Source: Nitrosomonadales bacterium (GTDB lineage Bacteria; Pseudomonadota; Gammaproteobacteria; Burkholderiales; Gallionellaceae). From it: a stretch of DNA of 64,000 bases. Where the stretch lies: contig JAHFQZ010000001.1 of NCBI GenBank assembly GCA_023259055.1, forward strand, positions 62,001-126,000. The letters run 5' to 3'. Under the pieces are notes generated by a model, which saw nothing but the letters and a program-made list of their open reading frames with translations, was not told the origin of the DNA and did not search any database. Below are positions 35,288-42,997 of the stretch, in pieces. The translations under genes were made by a program, and so were the position numbers. Position 1 is the stretch's first letter; the number at the start of each line of letters is the position of its first letter.

Positions 35288-35773
35288 CTAAAGCGCTTTG
35301 TTCCACATCATCGAGGTCGCACCGCCGGATCGCAGCCCCACCGTGAGAGGCCCGGCTTCAATCATGGCTGAGTCCTGACGAAGCGTGACTTTAAACTGTT
35401 CGCCATTAAACTCGACGCGCTTATGACGTGCCAGCGTCAAAATGCGATTCCCGCCAGCATAATTTCTCAAGCGTGCGGCCTCCGTTGCCGGGGCTGACTC
35501 ATTTTCAGGTTGTGATTTGGAAAGTGGTTTGGATGTATTGCCTGTTCCCGATCCGCCCAGCGCTACATCCGCCGTCGCAACAACGGCTGTGCGGTTAAGC
35601 ACAACGCTGTATTCACCTGACTTGTATGGGGATAGAAAATCAGTGTCGGAGCGCGCTAACTGGGTCGTTGTCTGATCGGGTCTGGGAGTTAGCACCTTCC
35701 CACCATTTTCTTCAGAGGCATGCGCCGCAGCAGTCAGTCCAACAATCAGCAATCCAAAATATATACGAAGCAT
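35288..35773 (-). CDS. Exported protein of unknown function
   Basis: 161 residues from ATG at 35773, with GGAGA six bases upstream. The signal peptide ends at TAAAHA (about 19). The mature protein has a low-complexity Ser/Gly/Pro segment (about 70-95) and a C-terminal beta-rich part (RILTLARHKRVEFNGEQFKV, MIEAGPLTVGLRSGG). No family recognised. It points toward the aldehyde dehydrogenase gene and appears monocistronic. Confidence 0.65.
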   Translation of the reverse strand: MLRIYFGLLIVGLTAAAHASEENGGKVLTPRPDQTTTQLARSDTDFLSPYKSGEYSVVLNRTAVVATADVALGGSGTGNTSKPLSKSQPENESAPATEAARLRNYAGGNRILTLARHKRVEFNGEQFKVTLRQDSAMIEAGPLTVGLRSGGATSMMWNKAL

Positions 35774-35984
35774 CAAGATCTCCAATTAATCCATCAAAAT
35801 TCAATGATGGGCAACTTGTTAATTCCCATTAAAGATTTTTCAATTAAATTAGAGTATCAAAGTGATGAGAGGTTCCATATATACGCCACACGTTTTGACA
35901 ACTATTTTTTTAACGACTCGGTAATGCCTGAATGTGAGAATACTGTCATATGGCATCACATTAGTTTTCATGCAAAGTTAAGGC

Positions 35985-36010
35985 ACAAAAAAGGCGACCA
36001 TCTGGTCGCA
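35985..36010 (-). terminator. Rho-independent terminator of the minus-strand gene at 36045
   Basis: Read on the minus strand: GCGACCA, two-base loop, TGGTCGC, then CTTTTTTG. It lies about 35-60 bases beyond the stop at 36045. The remaining 35774-35984 sequence is AT-rich with no supported gene. Confidence 0.75.
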
Positions 36011-36044
36011 TTTTCCTTTTTATGGCTAGAACACGCTCCCGAAC

Positions 36045-37361
36045 TTACCTGTGAATCCGATTCAGCTGTTTTGCAATGATGTCGTGATTGAGCCACAGCA
36101 CTGGTGCAGAGGGATTGGATGCTTCCCCAAACATCAGCGGCCCGGTTCCTTCCAGCACCAGCGCGCTGAGGATGTCCGTCACCAACGCCTTGCGGTCCTT
36201 GTGCATCTGGGTGATTTCATCCGATGTGCCTATCATCAGGTTGGCCAGTTCGGCGGAGTTGTCCATCGGCCAGGCGGCAAAGTTGCGGAATGACTTCATC
36301 ACTCCGGTTGCATTGTAGTCATCGATCTTCTGAAGCAACGCCTCCAGTGATGTACCTTCCTGCAGCAGGTCGCGGCAGGCCTGCCACTGCGCATTGGCCC
36401 AGGTTCCATCGCCTTCCTTCATAAGCGCCTTCAGCAACGGGAAGAGCGAAAGCTCGACACCGGCGAAGATGTCCGAGGAGTTGGTGCGTATCTCGGGGCA
36501 ATTGAAAACCGTGGCCTTGATGCCCTGTGCCCAACCCGCCTGCGCAACGTGTTCAAGGCGCATTTTGGCTTGGCCCTGGGTGTAGTTGGTGTAGGTCTGC
36601 CACTGGTATTTGCCGTCGATGAGGATCTCGGTGCCGTGGTAGCCGTAGGCGGTGTAGCGCGCCTGGCCGCCGGATTTTTCCAGCCGCGCACGAATCGCGG
36701 CGCTACCTTCGATCAGGTACTGGAAGGTGTTTGCGGTGACTTCATCGAAATTCATCAGGCACAGCTTGCCGAGATCGCTGTCGAGCAGCGCGCGCGATGA
36801 CAGGAAGCGCTCGCCGCGTCCCTTGTAGATGCGGTTGGCGATCGCCAGGAACACCTTCACCTTGGGGATGCCGCCCGCCATGGTATGCGCAAAGAAGGCG
36901 TTGCTGCCGTCGGGGATCATGCCATTCAGCTCGGCCATTACTTTGGCGACGGAATCCTTGAAGCGCTTGACGCCTACTTCGCGGCATTTCTCGATATGTT
37001 TCCAGTCGAGCTTGTCATCCTGCCAGCTCTTGAGCGTCATGCCGGCCAGCAGATCGGTTGGGGTAGGCTCGCCTGCGGGAGCGTCCAGGTCGAAACCGGC
37101 CATCAGCGGCACGTTGATGATGCGCCCGCCCAGATTGGCCTCGGCAGTGGCCAGTTCCTCGTCCGTCAACGCACGCAACGCGTTGTTCTCGTCGCGGCGC
37201 CCGACGGTGATGCCGATGATCGTCATCCCCGCCTTGCGCGCCTCATTCACCAGGCCGTTGGCATAACCCCGGCCAAAGAGCTCGCCAAAAAGCACGAAGG
37301 CGTCGCCTTTACGGAAAATGCTGTTTTGCGGAATATCCCTCAACGAGACAGGTGCGGTCAT
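36045..37361 (-). CDS. Conserved protein, possibly FabMG-type enoyl-ACP reductase family
   Basis: 438 residues. The N-terminus has a Rossmann-like beginning, FVLFGELFGRGYANGLVNEA, followed by TIIGITVGRRDENNALRAL. A middle TMAGGIPKVKVFLAIANRIYKG, a tyrosine-rich GQARYTAYGYHGTEILIDGKY and RTNSSDIFAGVELSLFPLLKAL are highly patterned and suggest a well-conserved enzyme. From memory this resembles proteins named 'enoyl ACP reductase FabMG family'; the name is tentative and substrate unproven. Single gene with its own terminator. Confidence 0.5.
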   Translation of the reverse strand: MTAPVSLRDIPQNSIFRKGDAFVLFGELFGRGYANGLVNEARKAGMTIIGITVGRRDENNALRALTDEELATAEANLGGRIINVPLMAGFDLDAPAGEPTPTDLLAGMTLKSWQDDKLDWKHIEKCREVGVKRFKDSVAKVMAELNGMIPDGSNAFFAHTMAGGIPKVKVFLAIANRIYKGRGERFLSSRALLDSDLGKLCLMNFDEVTANTFQYLIEGSAAIRARLEKSGGQARYTAYGYHGTEILIDGKYQWQTYTNYTQGQAKMRLEHVAQAGWAQGIKATVFNCPEIRTNSSDIFAGVELSLFPLLKALMKEGDGTWANAQWQACRDLLQEGTSLEALLQKIDDYNATGVMKSFRNFAAWPMDNSAELANLMIGTSDEITQMHKDRKALVTDILSALVLEGTGPLMFGEASNPSAPVLWLNHDIIAKQLNRIHR

Positions 37362-37755
37362 TTATATTTTCTCCGATTATTGATATTGATCTAAAATCCA
37401 CATTTCGCCCAACTGATGGAACTACTGATAAAACTAAAGCCATCTGACCAAGCTGCACAAACCGCAGCAAGTCATTGGTTATAGCCATTCCACCAGGTCG
37501 CCAAACAAACGAAAACTTCAGAAGTAAACACCCGTTGCGACGATTATTTATCAGGCAACTCTTGGTTTTGCTCCGTAAACCATTACACTCTCGTCCTCGC
37601 GTGACACCGATAGTTGTCTGGCTGGCTTTAACCAGCGGTTTATACGCCGTATTATGGTGACTTGGCCGATTTGCTATGCAAAGCTATTTGCCTCCACGGC
37701 GCGTTTGGCGCCCCGGCCTGTTGGCTGTTCTTTCCTCTAATTCAAAGGTTATGCA
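37362..37755. other. 394-base intergenic region
   Basis: It lies between divergent genes, so it should hold promoters in both directions. Scattered short frames have no ribosome site or family likeness. No repeat or hairpin stands out. Confidence 0.4.
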
Positions 37756-38253
37756 ATGTACCCAGTCCACGATGTTGATGCAATACTTTTGCTGGCCATG
37801 TCGCTTGCGGCCAAGCGTCGTCCGGCCGAACTGGTCGAGATTATCGCTGCGGCCGATCTGACCCAGGACGCAATTCCTCCCGAGACCAAATTATCCGATT
37901 CGTTTTACCGGCTCTCCGAATACGGCTTGATCCGCGAGCAGGATGGCGGCTATGTCCTCACACCGGATGGGCAGCAGGTCGTGTCCGGTCATGCGAAAAA
38001 AGCCAAAAGCCAGGAGCGTATCTACGACATCAAGGAGAAGCTCGCCGATTTTTACCTCAACGGCGAACACGCGATCATCCTGTTGACGGTGGAACAAATC
38101 GCTGCGGCTATTTCTGCACATCAGGCCACCAAAAAAAGCGCAGGCAAAAACCTGCTGATGCCCAAACCCAAACCGGTTGTGGAACCCTATAAACATCCGG
38201 GACAGCGCAAGCCTTTCAAGTCTTTCGCAACAAAACGGCGCAAGGAAGGTTGA
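37756..38253 (+). CDS. Unrecognised protein, winged-helix-like N-terminus
   Basis: 165 residues. The first 80 residues look like a helix-turn-helix/winged-helix unit: ILLLAMSLAAKRRPAELVEIIAAAD, then SDSFYRLSEYGLIREQDGGYVLTPDGQQV with the typical 'turn-to-wing' pattern. A middle helical part (about 88-125) and a long basic Pro/Lys tail (KPKPVVEPYKHPGQRKPFKS) follow, suggestive of nucleic-acid binding. It precedes dbpA by about 155 bases on the same strand, separated by an inverted repeat. Function unknown. Confidence 0.65.
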   Translation: MYPVHDVDAILLLAMSLAAKRRPAELVEIIAAADLTQDAIPPETKLSDSFYRLSEYGLIREQDGGYVLTPDGQQVVSGHAKKAKSQERIYDIKEKLADFYLNGEHAIILLTVEQIAAAISAHQATKKSAGKNLLMPKPKPVVEPYKHPGQRKPFKSFATKRRKEG

Positions 38254-38267
38254 CTTTAAAACCTTCT

Positions 38268-38384
38268 GTCCACGAAATACACGAAAAGCACGAAAAATAA
38301 TCAAAGAAATATCCAGCAGTAGATCGTTGCTCAAAGAGAAAATGGTTTTAGATTTATTTCGTGCTTTTCGTGTATTTCGTGGAC
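38268..38384. repeat. Perfect 28-base inverted repeat between 37756 gene and dbpA
   Basis: The left arm is 38268-38295 (begins GTCCACGAAATACACG) and the right arm 38357-38384 (ends GTATTTCGTGGAC); the arms are exact reverse complements around a 61-base AT-rich spacer. The CACGAAAAGCACGAAA wording is a dispersed repeat family seen in many proteobacteria. No T-run terminator follows. Confidence 0.7.
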
Positions 38385-38409
38385 TGCTGTTATTTTTAGA
38401 ATAATCACC

Positions 38410-39828
38410 ATGACCAATACAACTCCACCCTCCTCCCCCGCCACAAGCGCCACCGGACGCTCGTTCAACGAGTTGCCGCTGTCGCCCGGCATGCTGGCGA
38501 CGTTGCAACAGCTCAACTACCTGACGATGACGCCGATCCAGGCGGCCAGCTTGCCGATTGCTTTGGCAGGCCACGACCTGATCGCGCAGGCTAAGACCGG
38601 CAGCGGCAAGACGGCGGCGTTTGCGCTGGCGCTATTGACCCGTCTGAACCCGCGCCGCTTTGCGGTGCAGGCGATGGTGCTGTGCCCGACGCGCGAGCTG
38701 GCCGATCAGGTGGCGCAGGAAATCCGCCGTCTGGCGCGCTCTGCCGACAACATCAAAATTCTGACGCTGTGCGGCGGCAGCATCATGCGCACGCAGACCA
38801 CCAGCCTGGAGCACGGCGCGCACATCGTCGTCGGCACACCGGGGCGCATCATGGATCACATGGAGCGCGGCACGCTGAATCTGGAGGCGCTCAACACGCT
38901 GGTGCTCGACGAGGCGGACCGGATGCTGGACATGGGCTTTGTCGACGACATCGCCTATGTCGCGAAGCGTTGCCCGGCGGAGCGCCAGACTTTGCTGTTC
39001 TCGGCAACCTATCCCGAAGGCATCGCGCGGCTGGCGCGCCAGTTCATGCGCGCGCCGCAGGAAGTGAAGCTGCTGGAACAGCATGAGGAGAGCAAGATAC
39101 GCCAGCGCTTCTACAAGGTGGAGGACGAAAACCGGTTGCAGGCCGTTGCCACGCTGCTCAAACATTACCGCCCGGTCAGCACGCTGGCCTTCTGCAACAC
39201 CAAGCAGCAATGCCGCTCGCTGCTGGAAGTGCTGCATGCGCAGGGCATCAAGGCGCTGACGCTGAACGGCGACATGGAACAGCGCGAGCGCGATCAGGTG
39301 CTGATCCAATTCGCCAATCGCAGTTGCTCGGTGCTGGTCGCGACCGATGTCGCGGCGCGCGGTCTGGATATCGCGCAGCTCGAAGCGGTGATCAATGTCG
39401 ATGTCACGCCCGACCCGGAGGTGCATATCCATCGCATCGGCCGCACCGGCCGCGCCGACGAGAACGGCTGGGCGCTGAGCCTGTGCAGCCCGAGCGAGCG
39501 CAATCGCATTATCGGCATCGCAAAAATGATGCGCATCGAACCGGAGTGGCATGAACTGGGCGAACTGCCCAGCGCCGACGAAGCGCCGCTGGTGCCGCCG
39601 ATGGTCACGCTGCTGATACTCGGCGGACGCAAGGAGAAGATCCGCCCCGGCGACGTGCTGGGCGCGCTCACCGGCGAAGCGGGATACACGCGCGAACAGG
39701 TCGGCAAGATCAACGTGACCGACCAGACCACCTACGTCGCCGTCGCGCGCAACATCGCCCATGAAGCGGTGCGCAAATTATCGGCAGGCAAGCTGAAGGG
39801 CAAGACGGTGAAGGTGCGCGTGCTGTAG
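38410..39828 (+). CDS. dbpA: ATP-dependent RNA helicase DbpA
   Basis: 472 residues. The DEAD-box motifs run in order: F/Q region ELPLSPGM...MTPIQAASLP, motif I AQAKTGSGKTAAF, Ia PTRELADQV, Ib TPGRI, II VLDEADRMLDMGF, III FSATYP, IV LAFCNT, V ATDVAARGLD, VI HIHRIGRTGR. The C-terminal 75 residues (VTLLILGGRKEKIRPGDVLG ... GKTVKVRVL) form the DbpA RNA-binding domain, which targets hairpin 92 of 23S rRNA in 50S assembly. The start follows a long inverted repeat; no strong ribosome site is visible. Confidence 0.94.
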   Translation: MTNTTPPSSPATSATGRSFNELPLSPGMLATLQQLNYLTMTPIQAASLPIALAGHDLIAQAKTGSGKTAAFALALLTRLNPRRFAVQAMVLCPTRELADQVAQEIRRLARSADNIKILTLCGGSIMRTQTTSLEHGAHIVVGTPGRIMDHMERGTLNLEALNTLVLDEADRMLDMGFVDDIAYVAKRCPAERQTLLFSATYPEGIARLARQFMRAPQEVKLLEQHEESKIRQRFYKVEDENRLQAVATLLKHYRPVSTLAFCNTKQQCRSLLEVLHAQGIKALTLNGDMEQRERDQVLIQFANRSCSVLVATDVAARGLDIAQLEAVINVDVTPDPEVHIHRIGRTGRADENGWALSLCSPSERNRIIGIAKMMRIEPEWHELGELPSADEAPLVPPMVTLLILGGRKEKIRPGDVLGALTGEAGYTREQVGKINVTDQTTYVAVARNIAHEAVRKLSAGKLKGKTVKVRVL

Positions 39829-40271
39829 GTTTCATTGGCCTTCAAGCGATGCATATTTTTCGGGTTGAATTTTCCGGAAATTGGGCGTATAAAATAACCA
39901 TGGCTGTCGAATACAGGTTAGGAAAAACTAACCACCAACGGAGGCGCCTATCGACCCCTCAGCAATGAATCTTCTATAGCTGCAACCAAGTCAGGACTCG
40001 ATGACTGACCCAGTTGGCTTCTCGATAGCCGACATATAACGCCGCATAAATGCGGCGTTAATATTTCCCAGGCCATCATTGTTGCCTACCGTCTGTAATG
40101 CAGCCGCTACAGCAGAAAAACCCCATCTACTCAAAATTTGGGACTCACTCATTACTGAGCGAATGTGTTCGAACCCAGCACCTCTCATCAGTCTAATCAA
40201 GCAATTACAGCAATTATTCACACCCCCGTTCCGGCTAATGTGTAAAATCCGCGCCTCACAGGAGACACCCG
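39829..40271. other. 443-base intergenic region with a perfect hairpin
   Basis: At 40038-40059 there is a perfect 10-base stem, AACGCCGCAT/ATGCGGCGTT, with a two-base loop, but no T-run. A minus-strand open frame of 76 codons (39991-40221) spans it, without ribosome site or recognised family, and is not called. GGAG at 40261-40264 is the ribosome site of the next gene. Confidence 0.4.
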
Positions 40272-40580
40272 TTGGAAAATCTATACAACATTCTTGGCGT
40301 TTCGCCGACCGCGACGACCGAAGAGATCAAGAAGGCGTACCGTTCTCTCGCGATGCGCCATCACCCGGATCGGAATGCGCATTCCAGCTCGGAGACCAGA
40401 TTCAATGCGATCAAGACGGCGTACGAGTTGCTTTCAGATCCAAAAAAAAGAGCCGAATATAACCAGAGCCTGAACAATCGCATCATCATCGATCCGGATA
40501 ATGAAGCGCGCGCTTTGTGGCATTCACTGTTCGATCGCTGCGGAGTTATAGTTCCGCACGATAGCCACCTCTCACCCTAA
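40272..40580 (+). CDS. Small J-domain protein
   Basis: 102 residues from TTG at 40272, supported by GGAG seven bases upstream and by the standard J-domain opening ENLYNILGVSPTATTEEIKKAY. The HPD motif is in MRHHPDRNAH, and the domain closes with ELLSDPKKRAEYNQSL (about residue 66). A 35-residue tail (IIIDPDNEARALWHSLFDRC) has no glycine/phenylalanine or zinc-finger region, so this is a minimal class C type. It should stimulate a DnaK-type ATPase. First of four tightly packed genes. Confidence 0.85.
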   Translation: MENLYNILGVSPTATTEEIKKAYRSLAMRHHPDRNAHSSSETRFNAIKTAYELLSDPKKRAEYNQSLNNRIIIDPDNEARALWHSLFDRCGVIVPHDSHLSP

Positions 40581-40592
40581 ATACGAAACCAG

Positions 40593-41114
40593 ATGAAAAA
40601 TAATATACATGATGAATTTGCATACCAGTCGCGCGAACTTGGCGCCCAGATCGAAGATACCCTGGGCGATCCGCCCGACCGGAAAAATTATTCGATGGTC
40701 ATTCAATCGTTGCTCGGCGAATTCGCGAAGGGCGCAGCGATCGATGATGTGAATCTGTTGAGCTTTGCGCTTGCCGATTACTTGCGCTTTGACGACCCCG
40801 CCGGGCTGCTGGCGCAATGCAAGCAATATGATAAAGGCGATGCCGCGAAAGTAATGGCGATGGTGTCGTGTGCGGACGCCGGGGCCGGCAAGGCTTTGTC
40901 CACCGTTTTCGGCAACAATCCGGAGTTGGCGCGCAAGGCCGTCATTACGGCGTTTTTATTCAAGAACGCCAAGCGCTGGTCTGCTGAAGACCAGTCGCTC
41001 GAAGCCTTGCAGAAGGAAGAAGGCGGGGATGATTTTGAAGATGAAGATCAACTCACGCCGGGGCACGATTTTGAGCAATTGTTCGACGCGCGCGAGGATG
41101 AGAATGAACGCTAA
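40593..41114 (+). CDS. Unrecognised acidic protein of the J-domain cluster
   Basis: 173 residues. Mostly helical, with a strongly acidic C-terminus (EEGGDDFEDEDQLTPG ... DAREDENER). Inner words such as LLSFALADYLRFDDPAGLLA and MAMVSCADAGAGKALSTVFG suggest a compact helical domain. No known family, signal peptide or membrane segment. It starts 13 bases after the J-domain gene and overlaps the next gene by 11 bases, so it is clearly part of one operon. Confidence 0.65.
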   Translation: MKNNIHDEFAYQSRELGAQIEDTLGDPPDRKNYSMVIQSLLGEFAKGAAIDDVNLLSFALADYLRFDDPAGLLAQCKQYDKGDAAKVMAMVSCADAGAGKALSTVFGNNPELARKAVITAFLFKNAKRWSAEDQSLEALQKEEGGDDFEDEDQLTPGHDFEQLFDAREDENER

Positions 41115-41892
41115 AACAAATTTTCCCGCAATCAGTCGTCAGGTCACCGAACTGGTTCTGTCCGGCTCGACCAAACATGCGGAAGAGGCGATCAATGATA
41201 CGGCGGAGCAATTCGGCGATCTGGCTGTGGTGGCGGTACTGGATACGCTGGAGCCGCAGGTGGCTGCGATGCACTTGTCTGCTTTTGATGGCGGCAAGCT
41301 GTCGCTGGCTACGCTGCTGATCTCGCCCAAGGCCTGGGCAGAAAGCCTGGCGTTTTTTGCCGCCACCTGGGGCGAGGAGATGATCGAGGATGAGCCGGAG
41401 GTATTGACCGAATCCCTGTTCGCGCATATCCATGGGGTCATTTTCTCCAGCGACGATGCGGAGCGGCGCACCAGGCTGGTCCATGAGGCGTTGTCGACCG
41501 ATTGGGGAACGACGGCTTTTGCCGTGCTGTTCTCGACCGCCACACAGGAGATCATCGAACTCGCCAATGACATCCACTCGCGCGGCGCAAACAACAGCGG
41601 CCATACGACGTCCGATCACGACGTTATTCCGCTGGCGCTGGAAATTGCCCGCAGCGATACGGATGCCTGGGATCGGGTGTTGTTTGAAATTTTCCCCGAC
41701 TGGCAGCCCGGCGAAAACCAATTGCGGGCAAGGTCTGAAGAAGGTGATGATGACGAACATCACCATGAATATGCTTTAGCCCGAACCACCCATGATTTGC
41801 TGTTGCGCCTGCGCAAGCAAGTGCCGAGCAAAGCGGTTCGCGCACCCAAAAAAGGTGCTCGCCCGAGTCTGGGTGAGAATATCTTTGAATGA
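41104..41892 (+). CDS. Unrecognised protein of the J-domain cluster
   Basis: 262 residues from ATG at 41104, inside the end of the upstream gene with GAGGATGAG just before it; the frame runs further upstream but overlaps that gene extensively. Helical throughout, with MHLSAFDGGKLSLATLLISP and WAESLAFFAATWGEEMIEDE, then an acidic/His stretch EEGDDDEHHHEY and a basic C-terminal tail (APKKGARPSL). It overlaps the following gene by four bases (ATGA). No family recognised. Confidence 0.65.
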   Translation: MNAKTNFPAISRQVTELVLSGSTKHAEEAINDTAEQFGDLAVVAVLDTLEPQVAAMHLSAFDGGKLSLATLLISPKAWAESLAFFAATWGEEMIEDEPEVLTESLFAHIHGVIFSSDDAERRTRLVHEALSTDWGTTAFAVLFSTATQEIIELANDIHSRGANNSGHTTSDHDVIPLALEIARSDTDAWDRVLFEIFPDWQPGENQLRARSEEGDDDEHHHEYALARTTHDLLLRLRKQVPSKAVRAPKKGARPSLGENIFE

Positions 41893-42806
41893 CAGACAAT
41901 AGTCTGCCGAAGCGCGTTCCCGAAAAGCCAGCCATGAAACTCGCCCATATCACCACGCGCCCTCCTCATTTAGTGCAAGCGCTCGAAGCACTGGGACAAC
42001 GCGCGGATCACCAAGAGGCGGCGCAGGATCTGATCGATGAGCTAAGCGGTATCACTGTGCTCGTCGCCCGAAAATTTACCAATGACCGGACGGCGGACGG
42101 CCTGCTCGATGCGTTTTACCTGACGGTGGGTTGCATCTCGCTGGGTATCAGTCAGGCGAACATTCCGGAAGACGGTGATGCACAATTATCCTTTCTGCTG
42201 CACCACGGTGCGGAACATGTATTCCAGATGGGATTTCGGCATATCAAGGAATTATCCGGCCTGCCCTATACAGTGTTCCTTTCGGATTTCGATAACGACC
42301 CGTTCGTGCAGCAACGCGATATCAAGGTGCTTTTTGCGGAGATATGCCGCGCCGATCCGATCTCGGCATGGACAGGGGATGATGTCTATAAAAGGGAATG
42401 GCTGGATCGGCAGAATAACCAGAGGATCGTTGCGTGCGCGCAATGGTTGCGCAAAAAACATTACGCCGGCCCGGTTAAAGATCCCGATCTCGATGCCCAA
42501 GCGGTGATCGCGATCGCGGTAATTTTCGCGATTGCCGGTGACGGGCCCATCGTCGCGCGGGTCAGGCAAAAAGATCTCGAAACCCTGATCCAGGGTGTTC
42601 GGAAAACACCGCTGGATATCGAAGCGGGCTGGAACGCATTGCTAAAAAAAGTCCCGGCTGAATATCACCCCATCCTGCGTGAACGCATGGACGAATACAG
42701 AAACACGATCGTCAAAAAGATTCTGTCGAAAACCAGAATCAAAACCGTCATCACCGAGATACAGAATTCTTATGCCGGCAGCGAGCTGGAGGTCGACTAT
42801 GACTGA
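41889..42806 (+). CDS. Unrecognised protein, last of the J-domain cluster
   Basis: 305 residues. The N-terminal half has LVQALEALGQRADHQEAAQDL and FLLHHGAEHVFQMGFRHIKEL; the C-terminal half has PDLDAQAVIAIAVIFAIAGDG, possibly one buried or membrane-like helix, and ends ELEVDYD. Probably soluble and helical. Translation is coupled to the upstream gene by ATGA. Related spacing and composition of the three unknown proteins suggest that they form one complex with the J-domain protein (inference). Confidence 0.65.
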   Translation: MTDNSLPKRVPEKPAMKLAHITTRPPHLVQALEALGQRADHQEAAQDLIDELSGITVLVARKFTNDRTADGLLDAFYLTVGCISLGISQANIPEDGDAQLSFLLHHGAEHVFQMGFRHIKELSGLPYTVFLSDFDNDPFVQQRDIKVLFAEICRADPISAWTGDDVYKREWLDRQNNQRIVACAQWLRKKHYAGPVKDPDLDAQAVIAIAVIFAIAGDGPIVARVRQKDLETLIQGVRKTPLDIEAGWNALLKKVPAEYHPILRERMDEYRNTIVKKILSKTRIKTVITEIQNSYAGSELEVDYD

Positions 42807-42997
42807 TCCGCTGTTTAATGCACAAAGGCAACGGGGCTAGTGTAGTGCATCGCTTTAGGTAACTTCCACTTGCCATCCAGCATTTTCAAATGCACCTATG
42901 AATTTGCGCCCAGCAGCTTGACGTTCCCGCTGATAATCTGCCAAAGTTCCGGGTTCAAATTAACTGTGGCAGATATTACAAACAGTCTTCTGAAAAA

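Noticed and set aside
35720-36079. 119-codon plus-strand open frame
   Set aside because: Overlaps the exported protein's 5' end and the terminator at 35985; no ribosome site or recognisable domain.
39991-40221. 76-codon minus-strand open frame, and a GGTTCGAAC word near 40170 suggesting a tRNA T-loop
   Set aside because: The frame lacks a ribosome site and family match. Around GTTCGAA no T-stem pairing or cloverleaf can be built, so no tRNA is called.
42855-42959. Short minus-strand frame (residues like ADYQRERQAAGRKFIGAF) between the J-domain cluster and the hybrid kinase
   Set aside because: It has no start codon and is closed by stops on both sides within 35 codons; at most a gene remnant, not enough to annotate.
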